Below are positions 1 through 8,628 of a stretch of 64,000 nucleotides of DNA, in pieces. Both the position numbers and the translations under genes were made by a program. Source of the DNA: an uncultured Cohaesibacter sp. (lineage in GTDB: Bacteria; Pseudomonadota; Alphaproteobacteria; Rhizobiales; Cohaesibacteraceae). The stretch is from positions 1,178,001 through 1,242,000 of the forward strand of contig NZ_OY782763.1 in the NCBI RefSeq assembly GCF_963678225.1, given 5' to 3'. The notes under the pieces are model-generated. The model made no database searches. It was not told where the DNA came from and saw only the letters and a list, made by a program, of their open reading frames with translations. Each line of letters begins with the position of its first letter. Within the stretch, counting starts at the first letter, position 1.

Positions 1-312
1 ATCCGCTTCACCAGCCCCAAAAGCGAACGCGAGAAGCTCGGGCATGGCTATCGGGTGGAAGTAAAAATCGTGATCTGGTCCGATGATAATACCCTGCTCA
101 TTCCATCCAATGCTCTCTTCAGGGATGGCGAAACATGGGCGGTCTTCAGGGTCGTGGACAAAACTGCATATCAAACCCGTGTAAAGGTCGGAAAAGACAA
201 TGGCATTTCAGCGCAAATTCTTGATGGTCTAAGCGCAGGAGACCAGATCGTCCTCTATCCTTCCGCAGGCCTTGCAGATAGCGCGAAGGTGGTGCGCAGA
301 ATGGTGCAGTAA
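1..312 (+). CDS. HlyD/MFP-type periplasmic adaptor subunit of an efflux system (C-terminal part only)
   Basis: The reading frame is already open at base 1, so the gene begins outside the window; about 103 residues remain. They look like the beta-barrel and membrane-proximal end of an RND or ABC efflux adaptor: a stretch on the pattern GHGYRVEV..I.IW, then IPSNALFRDGETWAVFRV and DGLSAGDQIVLYPS, which is the usual order in the family (barrel strand, 'IPxxALFRxGxxWxVF', 'GLxxGDxVVxxP'). Such proteins sit in the periplasm, anchored in the inner membrane, and connect an inner-membrane pump to an outer-membrane channel. The pump gene must lie upstream. The substrate cannot be told from this fragment. 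Confidence 0.8.
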   Translation: MRFTSPKSEREKLGHGYRVEVKIVIWSDDNTLLIPSNALFRDGETWAVFRVVDKTAYQTRVKVGKDNGISAQILDGLSAGDQIVLYPSAGLADSAKVVRRMVQ

Positions 313-370
313 AGAGGGCCTCAACGCCTCCGAGCAAAACGGCAGCAATCCCGTCACCAAAGGCCCGAAA

Positions 371-1816
371 ATGACAGACAAGTCCATCGCCAGTACGCCG
401 ACCCGCCCACAGATGACAAAAGACATGGCGGATCTCTACCGCCCTGAGCTGGTGCTCAGCCATGACGGCGCCCCTCTGGATGGCCTCACATCAGCCGCAG
501 ACTGGGACCCGATTTGTCCTGCCCTTCACGGCTACGCCCGCACTCTTAAACCCGATTATCGCGTTGATCCGGGCGACATGAGCAAGCCGGATTGCTTTGC
601 CTCCATCCAGCAGGCCATCAGCCACGCCATTTCCGAGGCCAAAAGCAAAGGGCTGACAAAGCGCATCTTTATCGAAATCGCGCCGGGCACCTATAACGAG
701 CTGGTCTATATCCCAGCGCTAGAAATCGACGGGCAGAAGGTGCCGATCACACTCTATGGCAGCGCCGAGGATGCACGCAAAACCATCATCTCGGTGGATA
801 TCGATCAGGGCCTTACCGCCGACGCTTACACCATGCGATTCGGCTCGGCTTTCCTTAACACCGAGGAGAGCATCAGGGCGATGTTCGATGAGGTTTCCGC
901 TCGGGGTGATTTTGACATCGGCACCACCAATTCCTGCGTCATGCGCGTGCGCAACGACGGATTTGAAGCACTCAATCTCACAATCGAGAACAGCTATAAC
1001 GAAGGCCGCATCACACCGGATATCATCGACAGGGCAGATGTAACCCGCAACGAAAAGGGCCAGCTGTCTCACGGGCAGCATCAGGCGGTTGCCGTGCTCG
1101 TGGATGCAGCTGATCGTGTGATGTTTGAGAATGTCCGCCTGCTGGGCGATCAGGATACGCTCTATTTCAAGACCAACGAACCGCGCGTCACAGTCAAATC
1201 CTATTATAAAAACTGCACCATCGAGGGCGATGTCGATTTCATCTTTGGCAACAGCACCGCCTTTTTCGACCATTGCGAAATCCGCTCGAAAGGAGCGCGC
1301 ACAGCGGACAGCTATGTCGCAGCTCCCAGCACCAACATCCATATTCCCTATGGCATTGTCTTCTGGGATTGCAGCTTCACCCATGATGACAGCGAAGCCG
1401 CAAGGCTTGGACACTTCTATCTTGGCCGGCAATGGTTCGAGCGCGTGCGCGCAACCCCTTATGGCATCTCCCCCGTTAAGGGCTATCGCTGCACGCTGGG
1501 CGAGCTATCCCATTATGAAGAACCCACTGGCACCATAGCGCTCAAGACGCTGGAAGCCGTCGGCAAAGTTGCAGTTCTGCATAGCCGAATTGGCGCGCAT
1601 ATCAATCCTTGCGCTCCATGGACAGACTGGAACGGCGGAGATTTCGATAAAGACGGCACCTATCATCCGGCGCCTTGGGCTCCGCGCTTCCGTCCTGTGC
1701 AATATGGCATAGAGGATTTCAACCGCACTCTGTCAAGCTGGCTGGAAGCTGAGGGGCTTTCCTATCCCAACGAGGAAACACCCCTGCCCTTCATTGCCGA
1801 ATATGGCAACAGCTAG
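371..1816 (+). CDS. Pectinesterase family protein (CE8), no signal peptide visible
   Basis: A protein of about 481 residues with the right-handed beta-helix signature of pectin methylesterases. GDQDTLY carries the transition-state Gln and an active-site Asp, DFIFGN carries the catalytic Asp, and LGRQW corresponds to the family's LGRPW with the substrate-binding Arg; all catalytic positions are kept. The reaction would be removal of methyl esters from polygalacturonate or related uronides. I chose the ATG at 371 because longer in-frame starts overlap the upstream adaptor gene. Neither this N-terminus nor the longer one has a hydrophobic export signal, so the enzyme looks cytoplasmic, which is unusual for CE8. 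It converges on the polysaccharide operon and has no pectate lyase or uronate gene beside it. Confidence 0.85.
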   Translation: MTDKSIASTPTRPQMTKDMADLYRPELVLSHDGAPLDGLTSAADWDPICPALHGYARTLKPDYRVDPGDMSKPDCFASIQQAISHAISEAKSKGLTKRIFIEIAPGTYNELVYIPALEIDGQKVPITLYGSAEDARKTIISVDIDQGLTADAYTMRFGSAFLNTEESIRAMFDEVSARGDFDIGTTNSCVMRVRNDGFEALNLTIENSYNEGRITPDIIDRADVTRNEKGQLSHGQHQAVAVLVDAADRVMFENVRLLGDQDTLYFKTNEPRVTVKSYYKNCTIEGDVDFIFGNSTAFFDHCEIRSKGARTADSYVAAPSTNIHIPYGIVFWDCSFTHDDSEAARLGHFYLGRQWFERVRATPYGISPVKGYRCTLGELSHYEEPTGTIALKTLEAVGKVAVLHSRIGAHINPCAPWTDWNGGDFDKDGTYHPAPWAPRFRPVQYGIEDFNRTLSSWLEAEGLSYPNEETPLPFIAEYGNS

Positions 1817-1840
1817 GTGGCAATTGGCGGTAGATTTCAG

Positions 1841-1876
1841 CCTCCCCGGGCAGCTTTAGCCGCAAACCGGGGAAGG
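1841..1876. terminator. Possible bidirectional hairpin between convergent genes
   Basis: CCCCGG pairs with CCGGGG, and the flanks CCT and AGG extend the stem around a bulge. It lies between the stops of the pectinesterase and the ColD-like gene. There is no clear T-run, so termination is only inferred. Confidence 0.35.
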
Positions 1877-1887
1877 CCATATTCGGT

Positions 1888-3060
1888 TTAGCGCATCAAT
1901 TGCGACAAGGCCTCAACAGCCTCCGGAATAGGATAATGATGGTTGCCGACAAACAGCCCATGCTTGTCGATATAATCGGCATTCTTCAAATCCTGATGGA
2001 TCGAATAATCAAAATATTGCATCACTTCGTTTCTGGCAAAATTGCCCGCGACGATAGGACGGCATTCAAATCCGGCCGCAACGAGCGCCTTGACCAGATC
2101 CGCACGTGCAACCTCCACCTCGGGGCGTATCACCAGTGAGAAGCCAAACCAGCTGGCAGCTCCGATTTCCTTCTGAATCATGAAGACCGGATGGTCAGAC
2201 AGCTGCGCTTGCACCAGCGCCGCATTCGCCCGTCGCCCCTCAATGAGAGCAGGCAGTTTTTCCAACTGCTCGATCCCCAGAGCGCCAGACATTTCAAGCG
2301 GGCGCAAATTGTAGCCAGGCAGGACAAACCGGAAGCTTTCCTCGAAGGGATCGTCTGATTTCTCGCCCGTCACCTGATTGAACTTGGGCAGATTCCGCGT
2401 CCAGCCATGGGCTCGCAACACAAGCATGACATGGTAGAGCTCTTCATCATCGGTCACCACCACGCCACCTTCCATGGTAGAGATATGGTGCGAGAAGAAA
2501 CAGGAGAAGGAGCCCATCACACCGAAGGTACCCGCCTGTTTGCCACCGAACGTTGCGCCCATCGATTCACAATTATCCTCGATGACGACGATTTCCCGTT
2601 CGCCAATGATCCGCTTGATCTCGTCAAAATCATTGGGGTTGCCAAGCAGGTTGACCACCATGATCGCACGGGTCTTGTCGCTGATGGCCGCTTCCAGCGC
2701 CTCAAGATCATAGTTGAGGGTTTCCAGATCGATATCGACAAACTTGAGATGCAGCCCATATTGATTGAGCGGATAATAGGTCGTTGACCAGCTCACGGCG
2801 GGCACAATGATTTCGTCGCCGCGGGAGAGCTTGTATTGAGGATTTTTGGTAAAGGCCAGAGCGGCGGTCATCAACAGATTGGCCGAAGAGCCCGAATTGA
2901 CCATGACGGCATATTTCGAGCCGAAATAGTCCGCAAACCGTTGCTCAAAGTCAGCAACTTCATTGCCCATGGAATAACGATCTGACGCAACAACGCGCTG
3001 AATGGCATCCAGCTCTTTCTGATCCCAGGAAGAGGTGGCAAGCGGAAAACGGACACTCAT
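1888..3060 (-). CDS. colD: ColD-type GDP-4-keto-6-deoxy-D-mannose 3-dehydratase (PLP-dependent, His in place of Lys)
   Basis: A 390-residue protein of the DegT/DnrJ/EryC1/StrS fold. In ordinary sugar aminotransferases of this family a lysine in the motif K-x-I-T-x-x-E-G-G forms the PLP aldimine. Here that place reads S-H-H-I-S-T-M-E-G-G (H191-H192), so histidine replaces the lysine. This, with the EDNCES motif (residues 161-166, Asp162 facing the PLP ring nitrogen), is the hallmark of the 3-dehydratases ColD and E1, which bind PMP and remove the C3 hydroxyl. It overlaps the Fcl/ColC-like gene by four bases and follows gmd, whose product is exactly the ColD substrate. I infer GDP-4-keto-3,6-dideoxymannose formation on the way to GDP-L-colitose. 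A perosamine-type aminotransferase is unlikely without the lysine. Confidence 0.78.
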   Translation of the reverse strand: MSVRFPLATSSWDQKELDAIQRVVASDRYSMGNEVADFEQRFADYFGSKYAVMVNSGSSANLLMTAALAFTKNPQYKLSRGDEIIVPAVSWSTTYYPLNQYGLHLKFVDIDLETLNYDLEALEAAISDKTRAIMVVNLLGNPNDFDEIKRIIGEREIVVIEDNCESMGATFGGKQAGTFGVMGSFSCFFSHHISTMEGGVVVTDDEELYHVMLVLRAHGWTRNLPKFNQVTGEKSDDPFEESFRFVLPGYNLRPLEMSGALGIEQLEKLPALIEGRRANAALVQAQLSDHPVFMIQKEIGAASWFGFSLVIRPEVEVARADLVKALVAAGFECRPIVAGNFARNEVMQYFDYSIHQDLKNADYIDKHGLFVGNHHYPIPEAVEALSQLMR

Positions 3061-3989
3061 TTCGTAGCCTCATTGAGATAAAAATCATAAGTCGCACGGA
3101 TGCCATCAACCAGCGATGTTGAGGCCGACCAGCCCCATTCGGTTTGACGATCCGTTGCGCAGAGCTTCTGTTTCATGCCCACGGGGCGGGACAGATCGTG
3201 AGTAAATTCTCCATCCCAACCGATGACATCGGCAACACTCTGATAATAGGTATTGATTTCGTGATCATGACCAAGCCCGCAATTCATCAGCTCGGGCAAG
3301 GCCTCGATGTCACCTGCCGCCTTCATGACGGCATCAGCAAGGTCACCGGCATACATGAATTCACGTCGTGCCGTACCATCGCCCCAGATTTCAACCGTCT
3401 TCTCACCCTTTTCCTTGGCCATATGCACCTTGTGAATGATAGCGGGCAGAAGATGGGAATGCTTGGGATCAAATTTGTCATGACGCCCGAAGAGATTGCA
3501 TGGAATGATGGTCTTGTAATTCGCGCTTGCGTCTTCGCGGCGAATATATTGGCAAAGGCGGGTCGCCATGATCTTGGCAAGGGCGTAGCCTTCGTTGGTC
3601 GGCTCCAACTCGCCCATGAGGATCATGTCTTCGCGCAACGGATTTTCCGCCGCCCGCGGATACATGCAGGTCGAGGCCAAATTGAGGAAATTCTTCACAC
3701 CCGCCTTGTGTGCCGCCATGATAATATTGCGGCCGATGGCCATGTTGCGTTCCAGAAATGCCACAGGATGGGCCATATTGGCCTGAATGCCACCCACCTG
3801 TCCTGCAGCATGGATCACGAGGTCCGGCTTGTGCTCAGCAACATAGGCATCGACAGACCCGGCGTCCGTCAAATCAAGTTCCTTGGACCCCGGAGCAAGA
3901 ATATGCCAAGCGCTGGCTGTCGGATGCTCGAGAATATTGCACCCGACCATACCGGAGCCTCCGGTAAGGAGCAGTGTTTTCTTTGTCAT
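3057..3989 (-). CDS. GDP-L-fucose synthase / GDP-L-colitose synthase (Fcl/ColC family epimerase-reductase)
   Basis: A 310-residue extended short-chain dehydrogenase. The N-terminal TGGSGMVG binds NADP; AAGQVGGIQAN is the family's AAxVGGIxxN; STCMYP holds the Cys108 general acid; YALAK (Tyr135, Lys139) is the catalytic pair; and His179 in the DPKHSHLLP segment matches the second epimerase residue. The enzyme epimerises C5 (and C3 when a hydroxyl is present) and reduces C4 of a GDP-4-keto-6-deoxy sugar. Fcl and ColC share this whole layout, so sequence alone does not separate them. The tight gmd - this gene - colD operon, with a 5-base gap and a 4-base overlap, makes ColC activity (GDP-colitose) the better guess, with GDP-fucose as the alternative. 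Confidence 0.82.
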   Translation of the reverse strand: MTKKTLLLTGGSGMVGCNILEHPTASAWHILAPGSKELDLTDAGSVDAYVAEHKPDLVIHAAGQVGGIQANMAHPVAFLERNMAIGRNIIMAAHKAGVKNFLNLASTCMYPRAAENPLREDMILMGELEPTNEGYALAKIMATRLCQYIRREDASANYKTIIPCNLFGRHDKFDPKHSHLLPAIIHKVHMAKEKGEKTVEIWGDGTARREFMYAGDLADAVMKAAGDIEALPELMNCGLGHDHEINTYYQSVADVIGWDGEFTHDLSRPVGMKQKLCATDRQTEWGWSASTSLVDGIRATYDFYLNEATK

Positions 3990-3994
3990 TGATG

Positions 3995-5116
3995 TCAGCT
4001 TTCCGTGCTCACAGGCAGCTCCAGCCCATGCTCTCGCAAGAGCCGCGCACGGCGGGCATTCTTGAGATCATTGGCGACCATTTCAGAACACATTTCCTGC
4101 ACGGTAATGACCGGCTCCCAGCCCAGCTTTTCCTTGGCCTTGGCCGGATTACCCAAAAGGGTTTCCACTTCAGCCGGGCGGAAATAGCGCGGATCGATCC
4201 GAACGATCACATCCCCGACCTTGAGCGCAGGCGCGTCCTCGCCAGAGATGGCCTCCACGATACCAACCTCTTTGAGCCCCTCACCTTCGAAGCGAATAGT
4301 AATGCCTAGTTCGGCAGCAGACCATTCGATGAACTGGCGCACGGAATATTGCACACCGGTCGCGATGACAAAATCATCCGGCTCATCCTGCTGCAGCATC
4401 ATCCATTGCATCCGGACATAGTCCTTGGCATGTCCCCAATCCCTCAGAGCATCGATATTGCCCATATAAAGACAAGGCTCCAGCCCTTGCGCGATGTTGG
4501 CAAGGCCACGGGTAATCTTGCGGGTGACGAAGGTTTCTCCACGACGCGAGGATTCATGGTTGAACAGGATGCCGTTGCAGGCATACATGCCATAGGCCTC
4601 ACGATAGTTGACAGTGATCCAATAGGCATAAAGCTTGGCGACCGCATAAGGAGAGCGCGGATGAAATGGCGTGGTCTCGGTCTGGGGGATTTCCTGAACA
4701 AGGCCATAAAGCTCGGAGGTGGATGCCTGATAAAAGCGCGTCTTCTCCTCAAGCCCAAGGAAGCGGATGGCTTCAAGCAGCCGCAAGGCGCCGGTTGCGT
4801 CCACATCAGCCGTATATTCAGGGCTCTCGAAACTCACGGCCACATGGCTTTGCGCCGCAAGGTTATAAACCTCGTCCGGCTTCACTTCCTGCAAAATACG
4901 GGTCAGGTTCGAGCTATCGGTCAGGTCACCATAATGCAGCTTGAAACGCACATTATCGGTATGCGGATCCTCAAAAATATGATCAATACGCTGGGTGTTG
5001 AAAGAGGATGCGCGGCGTTTGATACCATGCACCTCATAGCCTTTTTCAAGCAGGAATTCGGCCAGATATGAGCCGTCCTGCCCAGTGACACCGGTGATAA
5101 GCGCCCGTTTTGTCAT
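3995..5116 (-). CDS. gmd: GDP-mannose 4,6-dehydratase
   Basis: A 373-residue protein, the normal Gmd length. It has the Rossmann motif [11 protein letters not shown] near the N-terminus, the Gmd-specific [15 protein letters not shown] stretch, STSELYG with the active-site residues, and [12 protein letters not shown] with the YxxxK pair. It converts GDP-D-mannose to GDP-4-keto-6-deoxy-D-mannose in the cytoplasm, the branch point to GDP-fucose, GDP-colitose, GDP-rhamnose and GDP-perosamine. I placed the start at the ATG at 5116, preceded by a GAAGAGAG-like ribosome site; longer in-frame extensions read as leader sequence. It is the first gene of the gmd-fcl/colC-colD operon, and GDP-mannose is supplied by manB and manC at the far side of the cluster. 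Confidence 0.95.
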   Translation of the reverse strand: MTKRALITGVTGQDGSYLAEFLLEKGYEVHGIKRRASSFNTQRIDHIFEDPHTDNVRFKLHYGDLTDSSNLTRILQEVKPDEVYNLAAQSHVAVSFESPEYTADVDATGALRLLEAIRFLGLEEKTRFYQASTSELYGLVQEIPQTETTPFHPRSPYAVAKLYAYWITVNYREAYGMYACNGILFNHESSRRGETFVTRKITRGLANIAQGLEPCLYMGNIDALRDWGHAKDYVRMQWMMLQQDEPDDFVIATGVQYSVRQFIEWSAAELGITIRFEGEGLKEVGIVEAISGEDAPALKVGDVIVRIDPRYFRPAEVETLLGNPAKAKEKLGWEPVITVQEMCSEMVANDLKNARRARLLREHGLELPVSTES

Positions 5117-5552
5117 CTTTGCTCTCTTCAAGTTCAATTTTGTTGGCCCGTGAAAAGGATCGCCGCAAAAACCGGCCCCAATTTCCAGCCCAAATTCGTC
5201 GCCAGGCACACGACCCTCACAGCCTATAAAGGAAGCCGCAGAGATGGAGCATGCACATCGGAAGCAAGGTCAAACCGGTTTGGTCAGACCATGGCCAAGT
5301 TGGCGCGATCATAGACCAACTCTGCTCAACCTGTCACCTGTTTACCCAAGCTTTGCGCAAAGCCTGTTTGCATTTGGATTTACAGGTCAACCCAGCTGGG
5401 GAGTTCCGCTATAGGCACACCAAATATGGCCATTCAATGGATGACAGGCCGGAAACAAATGGTCTATTCTCGGACGCTCTGGGCCGCGAGTGTATCCGGC
5501 AATTCCAAAGGCCCCTTCCAGCCGCAATGATCAACACAGGCACGCGGTAACA
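5117..5552. other. Divergent intergenic region between gmd and a glycosyltransferase
   Basis: This 436-base gap should hold promoters for both directions. A 99-codon open frame inside it has no recognisable product and no good ribosome site, so I do not call it. A perfect 12-base palindrome, CAAACCGGTTTG, lies at 5271-5282 and could be an operator; nothing else stands out. Confidence 0.4.
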
Positions 5553-6362
5553 ATGAGCGTTTGCATGCAGAATTCAAATGACAAAATTTCCCTTCCCGTT
5601 TCAGCCTTCATCATTACGCTCAATGAAGAGGACCGGATAGAAAAGGCCATTCTCAGCGTTATCGATTGGGTGGATGAGGTAATCGTCGTCGATTCCGGCT
5701 CCACGGACAACACGACCGCGATTGCCGAGGCACTGGGCGCGAAGGTCCATTTCAATGCCTGGCCGGGCTATGGGCGGCAAAAGCGCTTCGGCGAAGATTT
5801 GTGTCGCAATGACTGGCTCTTGAACATTGATGCAGATGAAGAAGTCACCCCGGAACTGCGTGACAGAATTTGCTCCATTTTCAAGATCGGCCCGGATGTT
5901 GACATATACAAGATCGAGATCCTTGACGTCTTCGCCCATGAAGACAAGCCCAAGAAATGGGCTTACGGCTATTGGCAATACCGTCTCTATAACCGTAACA
6001 AGGGCCGTTTTTCCGAATCCACCGTGCATGACACGGTAAGGCCTGAGAAAGACGCAACGGTCAAGAAGCTCGACGAAAAGATCGCGCATTACTCCATTCG
6101 TTCGGTCCAGTGGGCCGTGGAGAAGATGAACCGCTATTCGGACATGCAGAGAGACGACATCGTCGCCAAGGGGCGCCATATCTCACGCTGGCGTCTGGTC
6201 TATGAATTTCCGCTGAGCTTCCTGAAAAGCTATATCCTGCGCCGCAGCTACCGCTATGGCTTCTGGGGGCTGGTGCTGGCTCACAATTATGCCTATTCAC
6301 GCTTCTTGCGCATCGCCAAGATCTACGAGCATCAGCTCTTGAGTGACGCTAATAAGAAATAA
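5553..6362 (+). CDS. Glycosyltransferase family 2, LPS core type (WaaE/KdtX-like)
   Basis: About 269 residues. The GT-A start PVSAFIITLNEEDRIEKAI, the VDSGSTDNT nucleotide-binding loop, and NIDADEE as the DxD-type metal site are all present, followed by KRFGEDLCRNDWLLNIDADE as in the WaaE/KdtX group that adds a beta-linked hexose to the inner core of lipopolysaccharide. The protein should act on the cytoplasmic face of the inner membrane; its C-terminus is basic and aromatic. The ATG at 5553 gives the conserved N-terminus; an in-frame extension to 5490 is possible but unsupported. It is the only plus-strand gene inside the polysaccharide locus, divergent from gmd and convergent with the second GT2 gene. 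The acceptor and sugar are unknown. Confidence 0.82.
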   Translation: MSVCMQNSNDKISLPVSAFIITLNEEDRIEKAILSVIDWVDEVIVVDSGSTDNTTAIAEALGAKVHFNAWPGYGRQKRFGEDLCRNDWLLNIDADEEVTPELRDRICSIFKIGPDVDIYKIEILDVFAHEDKPKKWAYGYWQYRLYNRNKGRFSESTVHDTVRPEKDATVKKLDEKIAHYSIRSVQWAVEKMNRYSDMQRDDIVAKGRHISRWRLVYEFPLSFLKSYILRRSYRYGFWGLVLAHNYAYSRFLRIAKIYEHQLLSDANKK

Positions 6363-6416
6363 GCGTGCGAGCCTGCTGTACAATGAAACCAAAGCTCTCC
6401 CCGTCCAACCACCCAA

Positions 6417-7502
6417 TCAGAATGGCTTGAAGCCATAGCGAAGGGCACGGGATGGGTTGGTCTTGAGCGCGAAAAGCATCGCTTTCAGTGCCAGTCCGCG
6501 CAGGCCGCGCCGTTTGGCTTCCTGCACGATGTGATGGGCGAGCACCTGCCGCACCTTGGCGCTCCCAAAGAAAGACTTGCTCTTTAATCCATCAATCAGC
6601 GCATCAAGATCCTCTGACGCGAGGTCCTTAATGCCCTTGTGCGTCAAAATACGGTCAATCAGATGGTAGTAGCGAAAAAGCGCCACCATATTCTCTGGCG
6701 CAGCCCGAAGCTGGGGCGACGTTGCAGTCCAGTCAAACGAAGGCACACAATCCCACCCTTTTGAAGGATCATCCCGACCGGCTTCCAATTCTCTGGCAAT
6801 GAGAATAATCAGATCCTGAGAGAAGCGTTGCCGCACGATGGATGTCTGGGTGACCTGCCCCTCATGCAGCCGGTAATCCAGAAGTACATCTGCCAAGCCG
6901 GCCAATTTGGTTCTCTTGCTCATGCGATACCAGAGATCCAGATCCTCTGCGCCCTTGAAGACATCCCGATAGCCGCCGGCACCCAACATCTCGGAGCGTC
7001 TGGCCATCACTGTGGGATGGTGGGGCAGACAATTCCCCTTACTTAGCGCTGCGGCCACATCTTGCGGTGCAGTGCGCGTATTGGTCACTTTGCCAATCGA
7101 CTTGCCTTGCGCATCGACCTTGTTCATCTGGGCAAAAACCAGCCCGACATCGGGATTGTCTTTGAGAAACTGCCACTGCCGGGAAAAGCGATTGGGATAG
7201 GAAATGTCGTCGGCATCCATTCTGGCGATCAGCGGCGCACGCGCTTCCTCAAGCCCCCAATTGAGGGCAGAAACAAGCCCGTCATTGTCGCGAGCAAGAA
7301 TACGGACACGATCGTCCTGCGCGGCAAGCCGCTCCAATATCACCTGCGTTCCATCAACTGATCCGTCATTGATGGCCAGCAGTTCGAAGTCGGTAAAATC
7401 CTGCTCCAATATACTGTTAAGAGCTGCCTCGATATATTTTTCGCCATTATATACCGGCAAGACGACTGAGATTTCGGGTGTTTTTTCCGTCATGTCCACC
7501 AT
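6417..7502 (-). CDS. Glycosyltransferase family 2
   Basis: About 361 residues with a classical GT-A domain at the N-terminus: ISVVLPVYNGEKYIEAALNSIL, then INDGSVDGT, ARMDADDIS as the DxD metal site, and GAEDLDLWYRM as the ED catalytic segment. The C-terminal third is helical and unassigned. The start is uncertain: the ATG at 7502 has AAAGGCG upstream and leaves a 14-base gap to the preceding gene, while a longer ATG at 7541 overlaps that gene by 26 bases and has no ribosome site. It is the last gene of the minus-strand run manC - manB - GT10 - GT11 - GT4 - GT2, so it probably helps build the same glycan. Donor and acceptor cannot be read from sequence. Confidence 0.82.
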   Translation of the reverse strand: MVDMTEKTPEISVVLPVYNGEKYIEAALNSILEQDFTDFELLAINDGSVDGTQVILERLAAQDDRVRILARDNDGLVSALNWGLEEARAPLIARMDADDISYPNRFSRQWQFLKDNPDVGLVFAQMNKVDAQGKSIGKVTNTRTAPQDVAAALSKGNCLPHHPTVMARRSEMLGAGGYRDVFKGAEDLDLWYRMSKRTKLAGLADVLLDYRLHEGQVTQTSIVRQRFSQDLIILIARELEAGRDDPSKGWDCVPSFDWTATSPQLRAAPENMVALFRYYHLIDRILTHKGIKDLASEDLDALIDGLKSKSFFGSAKVRQVLAHHIVQEAKRRGLRGLALKAMLFALKTNPSRALRYGFKPF

Positions 7503-7515
7503 CCGGTCTTCGCCT

Positions 7516-8556
7516 TTATCCGACAGTTTTTCTATAGACATCGTCCAGACAATGGACGGTTTGCTGCAAGTCGAATTTCTGGACCTGTTGAGCCCCTAGA
7601 GCCGCAAAATGCGCGTGCTCGTCGGCCATTTTCATCAAACAAGCAGTAATCTCCTCCACATCGAGACTTTCAAGGAAGATACCTGCCTTACCGATGGTTT
7701 CTGGCAAGGCCCCATTCGCCGTGGAAACAACCCCGGCCCCGGCAGCGAAGGATTCAATGGCGACAAGGCAAAAGCTTTCCCGCTCCGAGCAGATAAGCGA
7801 TATTTTTGCCTCTTGCAAACGTTGCTTTATGGTTTCATGAGGCAATCCATCCAGCAACGAAAGACGCTCACACCCCGCAACGGCCCGCTTCACTTTGGCC
7901 ACATATTCATCAGACCCGCTAAACGCGCCGACCAGACAGCCCGACCAATCAGGCCGCTGCGCTATGAATTGCGCCATCGCCTCAGCCGCTGGAAGCGCAT
8001 TCTTCTGTGGCTCGATGCGCCCGATAAAAAGGACTTCGTTTTTCTTGTCTGCATCGGCATGCCAGAGCGAACAGTCGATCCCGTTAAAGACCGTATGGAG
8101 CGGCGTTTTGATGGCTGGATATCGCTCCAGAAAGCTCGTCCGGCACGTGTCTGATACAAAGATTAGCCCCTGCAAGGCTTCATAGCGCTTCTGATGACGC
8201 CACTTCTTAAACCAGGACAGCTTGCCACCATCTTCAAAATTATGCCGATGAAGCATAACCGGAATGGGGCGAAAGAGCTTTGCAACATTTTGCGCCGTCG
8301 GTCCGTGCTGTTGCACCACGATCAGGTCTGGCTGAAACTCGGCAACGATGGCTTGCAGCTGTTGCAACTTTTGCTTCCGGCTGCCGTCCTTGAGCATCCT
8401 CAGCGCCACATCGTCAAAGGGCTTATCGATTTCGTCACAAACCACCAGAATATCATGCTCGCTTCTCACGCTTTGCTGATGAACGCACAGGTCAATGGAC
8501 GTCGCCTTTTCCGGTCCAAAATGCATGTTGCGTGGCAAATAATTCAAAACTTTCAT
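7516..8556 (-). CDS. Glycosyltransferase family 4 (GT-B fold)
   Basis: A 346-residue protein. The C-terminal Rossmann half shows VLFIGRIEPQKN and ERESFCLVAIESFAAG, the E-x7-E motif typical of retaining GT4 enzymes that use a nucleotide sugar. The N-terminal half has HRHNFEDGGKLSW and a VSDTCRTSFLERYP segment, as in enzymes of O-antigen and capsule loci. It is soluble and probably works at the inner face of the membrane. A GAGAG element lies upstream of the ATG at 8556. With GT10, GT11 and GT2 neighbours on the same strand it belongs to the glycan-assembly set. The transferred sugar is not predictable. Confidence 0.85.
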   Translation of the reverse strand: MKVLNYLPRNMHFGPEKATSIDLCVHQQSVRSEHDILVVCDEIDKPFDDVALRMLKDGSRKQKLQQLQAIVAEFQPDLIVVQQHGPTAQNVAKLFRPIPVMLHRHNFEDGGKLSWFKKWRHQKRYEALQGLIFVSDTCRTSFLERYPAIKTPLHTVFNGIDCSLWHADADKKNEVLFIGRIEPQKNALPAAEAMAQFIAQRPDWSGCLVGAFSGSDEYVAKVKRAVAGCERLSLLDGLPHETIKQRLQEAKISLICSERESFCLVAIESFAAGAGVVSTANGALPETIGKAGIFLESLDVEEITACLMKMADEHAHFAALGAQQVQKFDLQQTVHCLDDVYRKTVG

Positions 8557-8628
8557 CGAAGCGCTCTCATGAGATAGTCATTTTTTCGCTGTGTAGCGAG
8601 CATATAGAAGCCCGTTGCAAGGGTGACA

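Noticed and set aside
1888-3060. Reading the DegT-family gene as GDP-perosamine synthase or another aminotransferase
   Set aside because: The PLP-binding lysine is replaced by His191 and the EDNC motif of 3-dehydratases is present.
3144-3992. Open frame antisense to the Fcl/ColC-like gene
   Set aside because: No family features, full overlap with a gene whose catalytic residues are intact.
5251-5550. Open frame of 99 codons between gmd and the GT2 gene
   Set aside because: No ribosome site, no known content, and it overlaps the promoter region of the divergent pair.
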